Program-made: the position numbers and the translations under genes
From: Lachnospiraceae bacterium XBB2008
GTDB taxonomy: Bacteria > Bacillota > Clostridia > Lachnospirales > Lachnospiraceae
Assembly (NCBI GenBank): GCA_900102235.1
Contig: FMVL01000008.1
Span: 1 to 64,000, forward strand
Reading direction: 5' to 3'
Length of the DNA: 64,000 nucleotides
Notes under the pieces: model-generated
The model's input: the letters and a program-made list of their open reading frames with translations, nothing else
Databases searched by the model: none
Told to the model about the DNA's origin: nothing
Part shown: one piece after another, positions 43,424 through 52,671 of the stretch
Layout: each line of letters opens with the position of its first letter
Numbering within the stretch: position 1 is the stretch's first letter

Positions 43424-45157
43424 ATGTTTTACAGATCGAAATATCTTTCAATGCTTCTTAGTGGCACATTTACCATGGCCATGTCGTATCTGATGCTTCT
43501 GTGCGACAATATCGTTGCGGGCATTTTCATTGGATCTGAGGGGGTTGCTGCGATAAATCTGGTATCCCCGCTGACTAATATGGCAATTTCCGTATCCATA
43601 TGCGTTTCAGTCGGAGCATCCATACTGTATACAAGGGCGATAGGGGAAATGCGAAGAGACAGAGCAGACAGGCTCTACGGAATGGACCTTATTGTTTCGT
43701 GTATCCTGGCATTTCTCGGGCTGCTCATCCTTTTGGTGTTTAAGGACCTGTATTATATGTCGACAGGGGCCGCAGGAGAGATTCTTTCCCTTTCGTCAGA
43801 GTACTATTCTTTTCTTCCGTTTAACACGGCTGTGCTTATCATGGCCGGCTTTATGGAGGAAATGATATATACAGACGGAGACGGATTTTTGGTATCCCTA
43901 AGTTACGTTTCTCAGATCGGCGGGAATATACTTCTGTCCATTCTTCTCGTACTGTTCATGGGTATCAGGGGTATTATGCTTGGAACCCTTATCGGTAATC
44001 TGACAGCTCTTACGGTTCTGCTCACGCATTTTTTCAGGAAATCGAACACACTTCATTTTGTTCCTTACTTTAAATGGAAAACTCTGTTTGAATTTGTGAA
44101 GTACAGCATTACCGACGGGATCACATACCTGTTATGGGGAATCACAAATTACTGCCTGATATCATATATCAGCCGACATTTCGGAAAGGAATACCTGGTG
44201 GTACTTGCCGTTGCGATGGTGGTCATTGAACTGGCGGTCGTTTTCGATGGTATAGGAATGGGCATTCAGCCGCTACTCGGCGTGTATTACGGAGAGAGGA
44301 ATCACCTTCTTATCCGGCGTCTCATGAAAGATGCCGTAGTGACCGCCATTATCGAAGGTGTGACAGCGTCGATCATGCTTTTCGTTTTTGCAGGGCAGTT
44401 TGTGATGCTCTTTGGCATACGGGATGCTGCCGTGCTCGAATCTGCCGTGAACGCCGTAAGGATCATGAGCGTAACGCTTACAGCCACATCACTTTTTGCC
44501 CTTATGACCTCGTATTATCTGTACATGGATCATGTGGAGATATCGGTCGGGGCCATAATCCTTAAGGACGGAGTGATGTATCTTACGCTGCCCATACTTT
44601 TTGCTGGTCTGTTTGGTGTCAACGGTATCTGGATAGGCTTTGCTTTTGCTCCGATAATGGGAATGGCGCTTTCGATGCTGATCGTCCGTATCAGAGTAGG
44701 GGAAAAAGAGTTTCCCGAAATACTCGATTTTATGAAAAGTGAAATAATAGTATACGATACGGTGCTTACACCCGAGAATATGACGGAAACTTCGGAAAAG
44801 ATTCAGGAGAATGTAAGAGAAAAGGGGTATCCGGGGGATATAGTCCTCAAGACGGGGCTTTTCGCCGAAGAGATCGGCGCGACCATTCGTGAAAAGAACG
44901 GTGATAAGAAAGTGATGGTCGAATATTCTCTGTTATTTGATAAGGATACTTCCGGAGAAGACGGTGAGGCAAACGGATCCGTCCGTCTTGTTATACGTGA
45001 TTCGGGTATCGTGTTTGATATAACCGATCCGGATCTCGAGGTGAGCGGGCTTTCCAGCTTTGTGGTAAACGGACTTCTCAACGCTCAGAAAGAGAAGGAC
45101 TATATACCTACAACAGGGTATAACCGGAATGTGATCAGATTTTATAAAACTTCGTGA
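43424..45157 (+). CDS. MATE-family transporter fused to an HATPase-like domain
   Basis: 577 residues. Residues 1-440 have twelve membrane segments of the MATE/MOP type (ISGTFTMAMSYLML-like start, VGASILYTRAIGEMRRDRAD). Residues 441-577 form a soluble domain (TGLFAEEIGATIREKNGDK, VRLVIRDSGIVFDITDPDLE, TTGYNRNVIRFY) like the GHKL/HATPase_c_2 fold of anti-sigma kinases, though the ATP-lid glycines are not clear. Substrate and role of the tail are unknown. GGTGATCAG lies upstream. Confidence 0.82.
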   Translation: MFYRSKYLSMLLSGTFTMAMSYLMLLCDNIVAGIFIGSEGVAAINLVSPLTNMAISVSICVSVGASILYTRAIGEMRRDRADRLYGMDLIVSCILAFLGLLILLVFKDLYYMSTGAAGEILSLSSEYYSFLPFNTAVLIMAGFMEEMIYTDGDGFLVSLSYVSQIGGNILLSILLVLFMGIRGIMLGTLIGNLTALTVLLTHFFRKSNTLHFVPYFKWKTLFEFVKYSITDGITYLLWGITNYCLISYISRHFGKEYLVVLAVAMVVIELAVVFDGIGMGIQPLLGVYYGERNHLLIRRLMKDAVVTAIIEGVTASIMLFVFAGQFVMLFGIRDAAVLESAVNAVRIMSVTLTATSLFALMTSYYLYMDHVEISVGAIILKDGVMYLTLPILFAGLFGVNGIWIGFAFAPIMGMALSMLIVRIRVGEKEFPEILDFMKSEIIVYDTVLTPENMTETSEKIQENVREKGYPGDIVLKTGLFAEEIGATIREKNGDKKVMVEYSLLFDKDTSGEDGEANGSVRLVIRDSGIVFDITDPDLEVSGLSSFVVNGLLNAQKEKDYIPTTGYNRNVIRFYKTS

Positions 45158-45169
45158 GGAGACGTTACA

Positions 45170-47359
45170 ATGGATTTTTCAAAGATAATAGCGGAAGAGA
45201 TAAAGTGTGCCCCCTGGCAGGTTGAGGCGGCGATCAAACTGATAGACGAAGACAATACGATCCCGTTCATCGCCAGATACCGTAAGGAGATGACCGGCAG
45301 TCTTAACGACGAGCAGTTAAGGAAACTGAACGAACGCCTTGAGTATCTGAGGAACTTAAGCAGGAGAAAAGAAGAGGTCATAGCCCTTATAGATGAGCAG
45401 GGCAAACTTACCGGGGAACTCCGGAAAGCCATAGAGTCGGCGGAAAAACTCGTGACCATAGAAGACCTGTACAGGCCGTATAAGCAGAAGAAGAAAACAC
45501 GTGCGGACATGGCCAGGAAGAGAGGTCTTGAGCCTCTGGCAAAATACATCTCAGAGCAGAATGCCAAGGCTCCTGTAGAGGAAGAAGCCGCAAAATATGT
45601 CACAGGTCACATTATGCCCGCTTCGAGCAGTAAAGAAGACGTGCTTAAGGCTTCGGAAGCTGAAGTGATCGATGTGGCCGCCGCCATAGCCGGAGCATCG
45701 GACATTATAGCGGAGCAGATATCGGATGATGCGAAGTACCGTTCGTATATCAGGGATCTTACCCGAAGAGAAGGTCTGATATCGACTGCCGCGAAGAACC
45801 CCGAAGCCGAGAGCGTATATACGAATTATTATGACTATACCGAGCCCGTAAAGAAGATCGCAGGACACAGGATCCTGGCGATAAACCGCGGGGAGTCGGA
45901 GGGTATGCTCAGTGTATCCGTAGATATCGATAAAGATAAGATCATCGGATACCTTGAAAAACAGCTGATAGTTAAGAATAACCCTTATACGACCCCGATC
46001 ATCATGTCAGCAGCCGAAGATGCGTACGTCAGGCTTATAGCACCTTCCATAGAACGCGAGATACGCTCGGAACTGAAGGATTCTGCTGAGGACGGCGCCA
46101 TAGATGTATTCGAGAAGAATCTCGCCCAGCTTCTCATGCAGCCGCCCATCGCCGGTGCGACCGTGCTCGGCTGGGATCCGGCATTCAGGACGGGGTGCAA
46201 ACTCGCAGTGGTGGATGAGACCGGCAAAGTTCTCGATACGAAGGTGATTTATCCCACCGCGCCCCATAACAAAGTCGATGAATCAAAGAAGATATTGAAG
46301 GAACTCATCTCAAAATACGGGATATCCCTGATATCGATAGGAAACGGTACCGCATCCAGGGAATCGGAGCAGATCGTGGTCGATCTCATCAAGGAGATAT
46401 CGGGTAACAAACCTCAGTTTTGCATCACAAACGAAGCAGGAGCGAGCGTGTATTCGGCCAGCCCGCTTGCAACGGAGGAGTTCCCGGAATTCGATGTGGG
46501 TCAAAGGAGCGCCGTATCGATAGCCAGGAGAGTTCAGGATCCTCTGGCGGAGCTGGTCAAGATAGATCCCAGATCCATCGGTGTGGGACAGTATCAGCAC
46601 GACATGAACCAGAAGAAACTCGGAGATGCTCTCGACGGAGTTGTGGAGGACTGCGTGAACAGAGTCGGCGTGGATCTGAATACCGCATCGGCCGCGCTTT
46701 TGTCCCATATCTCCGGCATCACTCCGACGATCGCTAAGAATATCGTAAGTTACAGGGAGACAAACGGCAGGTTTAAGAACCGCAGGGAACTGCTGAAGGT
46801 GAGTAAGCTCGGCCCCAAAGCGTTCGAGCAGTGCGCGGGATTTTGCCGTATAACCGGCGGGACGGAAGCACTGGATCAGACGAGCGTTCACCCCGAATCG
46901 TATGAAGCGGCCGGGAAACTGCTTAAGATAATAGGATGCGGGATCAGGGATGATAAGGCCATCTCGGAATATGAGAAGACCATTAAGGATAAACGGGCAC
47001 TTGCCGAAGAACTCGGATGCGGAGAGATAACTCTCAATGATATCCTCGATGAACTTAAGAAACCGGCCAGAGATCCGAGAGAAGACATGCCCAAGCCGAT
47101 ACTCAAATCAGATGTCATGGAGATGAAGGACTTGAAACCCGGAATGAAACTTAAAGGGACCGTGCGCAATGTCATCGACTTCGGTGCATTCGTGGACATC
47201 GGCGTTCACCAGGACGGATTGGTCCATATCTCCCAGATGGCGGACAGGTTTATCAAACATCCTCTCGAAGTGGTTTCCGTCGGAGATATCGTTGATGTGA
47301 CGGTCCTGGATGTCGACGAGAAGAAGGGACGTATCTCTCTTACGATGAAAAGCATCTGA
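45170..47359 (+). CDS. tex: Tex-like RNA-binding transcription accessory protein
   Basis: 729 residues, full length. DNTIPFIARYRKEMTGSLND opens the Tex N-terminal domain; a YqgF-like nuclease fold follows (VLGWDPAFRTGCKLAVVDET), then helix-hairpin-helix motifs (LLSHISGITPTIAKNIVSYR) and a final S1 domain (LKGTVRNVIDFGAFVDIGVH). Cytoplasmic, binds nucleic acid and affects transcription. GAGGAG precedes the start, 12 nt after the MATE gene. Confidence 0.96.
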   Translation: MDFSKIIAEEIKCAPWQVEAAIKLIDEDNTIPFIARYRKEMTGSLNDEQLRKLNERLEYLRNLSRRKEEVIALIDEQGKLTGELRKAIESAEKLVTIEDLYRPYKQKKKTRADMARKRGLEPLAKYISEQNAKAPVEEEAAKYVTGHIMPASSSKEDVLKASEAEVIDVAAAIAGASDIIAEQISDDAKYRSYIRDLTRREGLISTAAKNPEAESVYTNYYDYTEPVKKIAGHRILAINRGESEGMLSVSVDIDKDKIIGYLEKQLIVKNNPYTTPIIMSAAEDAYVRLIAPSIEREIRSELKDSAEDGAIDVFEKNLAQLLMQPPIAGATVLGWDPAFRTGCKLAVVDETGKVLDTKVIYPTAPHNKVDESKKILKELISKYGISLISIGNGTASRESEQIVVDLIKEISGNKPQFCITNEAGASVYSASPLATEEFPEFDVGQRSAVSIARRVQDPLAELVKIDPRSIGVGQYQHDMNQKKLGDALDGVVEDCVNRVGVDLNTASAALLSHISGITPTIAKNIVSYRETNGRFKNRRELLKVSKLGPKAFEQCAGFCRITGGTEALDQTSVHPESYEAAGKLLKIIGCGIRDDKAISEYEKTIKDKRALAEELGCGEITLNDILDELKKPARDPREDMPKPILKSDVMEMKDLKPGMKLKGTVRNVIDFGAFVDIGVHQDGLVHISQMADRFIKHPLEVVSVGDIVDVTVLDVDEKKGRISLTMKSI

Positions 47360-47383
47360 CCTACCCTCGCGGACAGGTTTTTG

Positions 47384-47411
47384 TTGAGAATAGAGCATTC
47401 AATGGTATAAT
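47384..47411 (+). promoter_or_regulatory. Promoter placing the start at the acyltransferase ATG
   Basis: TTGAGA (47384-47389), 16 nt, TATAAT (47406-47411), then only 6 nt to the ATG at 47418. No Shine-Dalgarno sequence is present in that space. The same arrangement is seen at the kinase gene at 29693. Confidence 0.55.
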
Positions 47412-47417
47412 CATAAC

Positions 47418-48575
47418 ATGAGTGAAGAAAACAAAAAAAACCACATAGATGAGATCAGCATGATGAAAGGCTTCGGCATGCTGATGGTCATTTTTGTTCA
47501 TATGAGCTATATCGCAGGAGCGTTTTCGGAGTTTGAGTTTGCGCGTCATCTGTTTTCGTTCATCGGTATACCTGTAATGATGATGTTTTTCTATATGTCA
47601 GGGTATACCAGTTCTACAAGGATCAGAAACCCTCTGGCGAAGATCGGATACAGGGCGGGACGGATCCTGATCCCTTATTATGTCTATTCCATTTCGATGC
47701 TGATCATATATGCATTTGTTTATCTGGGGATAGAGAAAAGATCGTTAGCGTGGTTTGCGGACGGCGCTTTGGGAATACTGTTCCAGCTTCAGTCGTTTCA
47801 TGTCTTTGATCCCGCCTCCGCGGGAGTTCATCCCATGTTTTACGGGGTGCTTGTGGGATGGTTCCTGTTTCAGATGATCGTGTCCGAGTTTGTGTTCACT
47901 CCGATCATGTACGCGCTCAAGGATAAAAAGAGCATATGGAAACTTGTGACGGCGATCGGATTACTGGCAGCAGGCGCGATCCTTTATAAGCTGAACCTTC
48001 AGGGGCTAAACGGGGAATACTTTCCTCCGGTCTGCAAGATCTTTATCCTGCCCAATATTCCGGGTATCGCAGCGCTGATGTTCATCGGAAGTTTCATGGC
48101 CGATCATTCGGTGTTCGATCTGGATTCATATTCCAATGCAAAAAAGGCGATCGTTCTCATAGCCGGTCTGGCTGTGGAGGTGATCTTTTTCCTGACTGAT
48201 GATTTTCTTTATGATTATCCGATAGGCAAATGGGGACCTTACGGATCGATCAGCTACTTCCTTGCTCCGTTCTGCGGGATCGGATGCGTCATGTTTTTCA
48301 TGATCATATGCAACCTTCTTAAGAGGTTTGCTCCGATAAAAGCGTTTCTTATGTTTATGGGCGATAATTCCCTGGATTTTCTGATAATGCATTTCTTCGT
48401 CGGAGTCATGACGGCCTATATCGGCGGTTTCTGGTACGAATATTTATACAATCCCGTCCCGAACGATCGTCCCGCCATGAACTATCTGCACTTTGTGATC
48501 CTCATTGCGGTCGTATTTGCCGTATGCATTCCGGTGGTCATGTTCAAGAATCATCAGATCAAAAAGAAAGCGTGA
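47418..48575 (+). CDS. Membrane acyltransferase (acyltransferase-3 type)
   Basis: 385 residues with about ten membrane segments. HIDEISMMKGFGMLMVIFVH with the catalytic-type His in the first helix, then GRILIPYYVYS and GDNSLDFLIMHFFVG are typical of the family that acylates glycans or lipids at the membrane. The transcript may be leaderless. Confidence 0.88.
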   Translation: MSEENKKNHIDEISMMKGFGMLMVIFVHMSYIAGAFSEFEFARHLFSFIGIPVMMMFFYMSGYTSSTRIRNPLAKIGYRAGRILIPYYVYSISMLIIYAFVYLGIEKRSLAWFADGALGILFQLQSFHVFDPASAGVHPMFYGVLVGWFLFQMIVSEFVFTPIMYALKDKKSIWKLVTAIGLLAAGAILYKLNLQGLNGEYFPPVCKIFILPNIPGIAALMFIGSFMADHSVFDLDSYSNAKKAIVLIAGLAVEVIFFLTDDFLYDYPIGKWGPYGSISYFLAPFCGIGCVMFFMIICNLLKRFAPIKAFLMFMGDNSLDFLIMHFFVGVMTAYIGGFWYEYLYNPVPNDRPAMNYLHFVILIAVVFAVCIPVVMFKNHQIKKKA

Positions 48576-48598
48576 GGCCCCCTCGCGCCTGAGGTGAA

Positions 48599-49552
48599 AT
48601 GATGGATTATATATGCGGATTTACCTTTGCTCCTTTTGTACCTGCCGGAGTTCTGTCCACTGAGAAAGCAAAAGAGAGCCTGCGCACCATGGCTGAGCAG
48701 TCAGGTGCAAACTTCGTCATCTTTGTTCCCGCCGCTTATCAGGATAATGCCACATCCGAGGAGATAGACTTTACTTCTCCTCAGACTCTCGGTGATGATG
48801 AGTTAAAGCTCATGATCGACGAAGCGCATGCCCTGGGACTTGGGGTTGCGATTAAACCCACGGTCAACTGTAAGGACGGCACCTGGCGGGCGCACATTCA
48901 TTTTTTCGATGAGGATGTGGTGTGTGAACCGAAGTGGAGCAACTGGTTTAAGTCATATACCGATTTCCAACTCCATTTTGCCCGCATCGCCGAGGAAAAA
49001 CATGCAGATATGTTCATCGCAGGGTGCGAGATGGTCATGTCCGACCACAGGGAAAAGGAATGGAGGCAGCTGATCGCGGATATCAGGGATGTGTATCACG
49101 GACCCGTTTCCTATAACTGTGACAAATATCAGGAGCATAACGTGACCTGGTGGGATGCAGTGGATGTGATATCTTCGAGCGGATATTATCCGATAGATGA
49201 CTGGGAGAGACAGCTTGACAGGATAGAAGCGGTCGTGCGTAAGTTCGATAAGCCCTTCTTTTTTGCGGAGACCGGATGCATGTCCGCGGAAGGCTCCAAT
49301 GCCGTACCGAATGACTGGTCCGTAGAGGGGAAGTCTGATCCCGAAGGACAAAAGGCATGGTATGACGAGATGATAAGAGCCTGTGCCGCACGCGATTTTG
49401 TGCAGGGAATGGTCTACTGGTCCTGGACAGCCGATCTGTATGAGACCGATGAGGTTGATGAGCACAGAGATTACGATATATATGCCAAGCCGGCACTCGG
49501 ATCCGTAGCGGATTATTTTTCACTGAAAACCGGGAACAGGAGGTTTCAATGA
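48599..49552 (+). CDS. GH113-like glycoside hydrolase (TIM barrel), cytoplasmic
   Basis: 317 residues. GLGVAIKPTVNCKDGTWRAH, FIAGCEMVMSD with a Glu in acid position and FFFAETGCMSAEG with the candidate nucleophile Glu, then VYWSWTADLYETD fit the GH113 beta-mannanase-like group. No signal peptide is present, so the substrate would be an imported oligosaccharide. GAGGTGA precedes the ATG pair 48599/48602. It overlaps a small gene by 4 nt. Confidence 0.75.
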   Translation: MMDYICGFTFAPFVPAGVLSTEKAKESLRTMAEQSGANFVIFVPAAYQDNATSEEIDFTSPQTLGDDELKLMIDEAHALGLGVAIKPTVNCKDGTWRAHIHFFDEDVVCEPKWSNWFKSYTDFQLHFARIAEEKHADMFIAGCEMVMSDHREKEWRQLIADIRDVYHGPVSYNCDKYQEHNVTWWDAVDVISSSGYYPIDDWERQLDRIEAVVRKFDKPFFFAETGCMSAEGSNAVPNDWSVEGKSDPEGQKAWYDEMIRACAARDFVQGMVYWSWTADLYETDEVDEHRDYDIYAKPALGSVADYFSLKTGNRRFQ

Positions 49553-49743
49553 CATCACCGGCCAGAAATATCGATATCAGGAAACTGTATGAAGCCAAAG
49601 ACAGGATAGAGTGTGACCTCTACGACTGGCTGGAGAACAAAGCCGAATCCAAATACCGGTATAACGGAGACTATATGAACCAGTACAGCTGGTCCGAATA
49701 CTATCTCGCCGAGCTTGATGAGATAAGCTACAGCTTTGAGTAG
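49549..49743 (+). CDS. Small protein, 64 aa, coupled to the glycosidase gene
   Basis: Starts in an ATGA overlap with the glycosidase, with AGGAGG just upstream inside that gene, which supports real translation. The sequence is charged and aromatic (KLYEAKDRIECDLYDWLENK, YNGDYMNQYSWSEYYLAELD). No family recognised. Confidence 0.6.
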   Translation: MTSPARNIDIRKLYEAKDRIECDLYDWLENKAESKYRYNGDYMNQYSWSEYYLAELDEISYSFE

Positions 49744-49744
49744 A

Positions 49745-51259
49745 TCACAGGCGGATGATTTCAGTGGCTACCTTTTCCTGAAAACGGATATCGTGCTCGA
49801 CCAGAAGCATGGTTGGTCTGTACTGAAGGATCAGTTTCTCAATCTGCATTCGTGAGAATACATCTATGAAGTTAAGCGGCTCATCCCATATGTAGAGATG
49901 AGCGGGAGTGATCAGACTTGTCGCTATCAGAACTTTCTTTTTCTGGCCTTCCGAGAATTCCTCAATATTCTTTATGAACTGTTCACGGCCAAGGTCGAGC
50001 TGTCTTAAGACTGCCAGGAACAGACTCTCGTTAAGGTCGTTCTTATGGGTATAGTCTTTTAATGAACCGTTAAGGTAGGAAGTATCCTGGCTGACATATG
50101 ATACGGTCATTCCGGAGGCAACATCGAGCCTGCCGGATACTATGAGTTCAGGGGTGTTCGTCTGATCCAGGATCGCACGGATGATGCTCGACTTGCCGGA
50201 GCCGTTTTCACCGGAGAGAACGACCCGTTCTCCGCGCCTTACCTGAAATCTGAGATCATCGAACAGTTTCCGGTCCGAACCTTCATACTGAAGCCCCAGA
50301 TCGTAAGCATCTACCAGAACCTCTTTATGGTATGTCAGCGGCATTAATTTCAGGTCGGTCACTTTTTCGATGTCCCTAAGCAGCCCTTCTTTTTCCTCGA
50401 TCTCGCGATCGATCCTTGTTTCATAGGCCTTGACCCGGGCCTGCATCTTCTTTGTCTTGGCTCCTATAAACGAACGTGTCGAGATGCTCCTGTCGTTTTC
50501 TTTTACGGGATCAAATCCGATCTTTGCGTTTTCGCTCTTTTCCGCCCATCTGCCGGTTCTGTCTGCGGCAACTTTAAGCTTTCCGATCTCTTTTAGATGC
50601 TTCTCGTTTTCGGCCTGATGGAAGGCGTCGAGTTTTTCCTTGTTTTCCCACCAGGAGGAGAAGTTGCCTGCCTGGACTTCGATCGTCTCGCGGTTTAATA
50701 CGAGCACATGATCGCATACTCCGTCGAGCAGATCACGGTCATGAGATACCAGGATGAAGCCTTTCTTGGAAGCGAGATATGTTTTTACGATGTCACGCGC
50801 TTTTCCGTCCAGGTGGTTGGTCGGCTCATCGATGAGCAGGAACTCATTTTCCGTGGCAAAAAGAACCGCCAGCATGACTCTGGTCCGCTCACCGTAGCTT
50901 AAGGTATCAAACGGTCTGTACAGGCACTCGGGGTCTGTCTTCAGCTGGTCCATCTGGATGAGAACCTGCCAGGATTCTGCCTGAGGCTTCCACTTTTCCA
51001 TAAGCTCCATGGCAGTCCTGCCGGCCTCTTCGTCCGTCACGGAATACGGAAAGCAGTCAAACCGGGTGGTGGTCGATATGTTCCCCTGATAGGCGTACTT
51101 TCCCATGAAAAGGTTAAGAAGCGTGGTCTTACCCTTCCCGTTTCTGCCGATCAGACCTAGTTTCCAATCGGTATCTATTCTGAATGTGACGTTCTCGAAG
51201 ACGTCATCCACACTTCCCTCATAGGAAAATGTCAGATCAGTTACCTGTATCTGTGCCAT
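49745..51259 (-). CDS. ABC-F ATPase, Lsa/Vga-like ribosomal protection type
   Basis: 504 residues, two ABC domains. First Walker A GRNGKGKTTLLNLF, signature LSYGERTRVMLA, Walker B LLIDEPTNHLD; second Walker A GENGSGKSSIIR, signature FSEGQKKKVLIA and IWDEPLNFID. The linker between them (ADRTGRWAEKSENAK, GAKTKKMQARVKAYE) is of the Lsa type, whose members free ribosomes from lincosamides, streptogramin A and pleuromutilins. Whether it gives resistance here is not known. The start at 51259 opens the first ABC domain; an upstream frame to 51298 lacks a ribosome site. Confidence 0.9.
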   Translation of the reverse strand: MAQIQVTDLTFSYEGSVDDVFENVTFRIDTDWKLGLIGRNGKGKTTLLNLFMGKYAYQGNISTTTRFDCFPYSVTDEEAGRTAMELMEKWKPQAESWQVLIQMDQLKTDPECLYRPFDTLSYGERTRVMLAVLFATENEFLLIDEPTNHLDGKARDIVKTYLASKKGFILVSHDRDLLDGVCDHVLVLNRETIEVQAGNFSSWWENKEKLDAFHQAENEKHLKEIGKLKVAADRTGRWAEKSENAKIGFDPVKENDRSISTRSFIGAKTKKMQARVKAYETRIDREIEEKEGLLRDIEKVTDLKLMPLTYHKEVLVDAYDLGLQYEGSDRKLFDDLRFQVRRGERVVLSGENGSGKSSIIRAILDQTNTPELIVSGRLDVASGMTVSYVSQDTSYLNGSLKDYTHKNDLNESLFLAVLRQLDLGREQFIKNIEEFSEGQKKKVLIATSLITPAHLYIWDEPLNFIDVFSRMQIEKLILQYRPTMLLVEHDIRFQEKVATEIIRL

Positions 51260-51288
51260 ATAAACACCACCATTGCAAATTTTCTGAT

Positions 51289-51317
51289 ACAATAGCATAG
51301 GAAGTAGCGAATATCAA
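51289..51317 (-). promoter_or_regulatory. Promoter of the ABC-F gene
   Basis: On the minus strand TTGATA (51317-51312), 17 nt, TATTGT (51294-51289). The start point should fall near 51282, leaving a short leader of about 22 nt, too short for the attenuator peptides found before some ABC-F resistance genes. Confidence 0.6.
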
Positions 51318-51411
51318 GCAACATAAGAGGCATGATGCGAACTTGATGGAATGTGAAGCGGACACAAAGCGGCTGAGCATGACATTAAGCAGGACCAAGA
51401 AGGAGGATATT

Positions 51412-52620
51412 ATGAAAAGATACGGCAGGATTATGGCTGCGACAATGATCGCGGCTCTTATGGCAACGGGATGCGGGGCAGCAGATACGCCCGCACCGAC
51501 TGAAGCACCTCAGGCTCAGGAGGAGACAACCGAGGTCACTGAAGAGACAGTAGATGAGCAGGATGATACCGTCTCTACCGAGGAAGTTGCTGAAGAAGTT
51601 TCCGAGGATGCTTCGGAAGACGAAAGCGATTCTTCCGATTCCGCCTCACTTCCCAGATACGTATATACCGGAACGGAAGAGTATCTGGATGTGATCAGCG
51701 AATATATGATCAAGGATGCCGAAGAGGGTTTTGATCCCGCGACCGGAGTATTCATTCCTTTCACTTTCATCGCCGGAGCCGATGATTCGGATCCTGAGGA
51801 TATCAAAGTATACGGCGAATTTGATATCGACGGATATGATCTGCTCAATACAACTCTTGTATGCTGCAACGGCGGGCGTTCACGCGGTATTTTCCACCTG
51901 AAGAAGGAAGATGACGGATCTTACAGCGTAGTAGATGCCGAACTTCCCTATACCGAGGAGGAAACGGTGCAGCTGTTTGAAGGTCACGACGATATGTATT
52001 CCATACTCACCGCGCTCACCGATGACGAAAAGAACGAGAAGCGTGCCGAAGCAATCGCAGAGTATGTCAACACGAACGGCTTAAACATAACCCAGTGGCA
52101 GGATTACAACTGGAAGCCCGTAGCCGTACTTAATGCGCCGGAGACTGCCGAGGAAGACCAGTTCTACGAGTACACAGGCGATATGGGTTACACTATCACT
52201 TATGATCTCAGAGAGTATTCGATGAGCCCTTCCGCCGAGAGCGATATGCTTGGCAAGATCGAGGATGAATACACCGGTACATTCATGTTAGTCAAGAAGA
52301 CCGGATTATCTGATGCAGATGAAACCCTTCAGGTTACTGCCGATGAAACGGTGTGGACCCCCGATGATGATGAAGCGACCATAGATATCGACATCACGGA
52401 CGCGACCATAGGAGACGGGATCGACTGCAGAAGAGCCGCATGGGATGTGGATCTTGAAGATGGCAGGATCTTCAGATATATCGCGTATGTAATTCCCAAT
52501 GAAGAGGGCACCCTCGCGTTCATCCTGGAGACTACATACGACAAAGGCATAAACGACATGTCCACTGAAGATCTTGATGAATCCTTTAAGACTGTTCTTG
52601 ATTCCGTAAAGGTTGACTGA
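51412..52620 (+). CDS. Lipoprotein of unknown function
   Basis: 402 residues. The signal ends in ALMATGCG, a lipobox with Cys near residue 22, followed by a very acidic Thr/Glu/Ser linker to about 85. The rest (YTGTEEYLDVISEYMIKDAE, FIAGADDSDPEDIKVYGEFD, then a domain near 260-400) is unassigned and should be outside the membrane. AAGGAGG lies 9 nt upstream. Confidence 0.75.
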   Translation: MKRYGRIMAATMIAALMATGCGAADTPAPTEAPQAQEETTEVTEETVDEQDDTVSTEEVAEEVSEDASEDESDSSDSASLPRYVYTGTEEYLDVISEYMIKDAEEGFDPATGVFIPFTFIAGADDSDPEDIKVYGEFDIDGYDLLNTTLVCCNGGRSRGIFHLKKEDDGSYSVVDAELPYTEEETVQLFEGHDDMYSILTALTDDEKNEKRAEAIAEYVNTNGLNITQWQDYNWKPVAVLNAPETAEEDQFYEYTGDMGYTITYDLREYSMSPSAESDMLGKIEDEYTGTFMLVKKTGLSDADETLQVTADETVWTPDDDEATIDIDITDATIGDGIDCRRAAWDVDLEDGRIFRYIAYVIPNEEGTLAFILETTYDKGINDMSTEDLDESFKTVLDSVKVD

Positions 52621-52639
52621 GGGTAATTGGTGGTATAAT
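52613..52639 (+). promoter_or_regulatory. Promoter upstream of the 191-bp repeats
   Basis: TTGACT (52613-52618), 15 nt, then TGG-TATAAT (extended -10, 52631-52639). It would start a transcript near 52646 that runs through both repeat arrays into the KDPG aldolase gene, a leader of about 880 nt. The short spacer is compensated by the TG element. The -35 overlaps the lipoprotein stop. Confidence 0.5.
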
Positions 52640-52671
52640 CGATAATCGGTAGGGCTGCATGGGCGAGTGTC

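Noticed and set aside
51260-51343. Antibiotic-sensing leader peptide before the ABC-F gene
   Set aside because: The mapped promoter leaves a leader of only about 22 nt with no short frame or hairpin pair.
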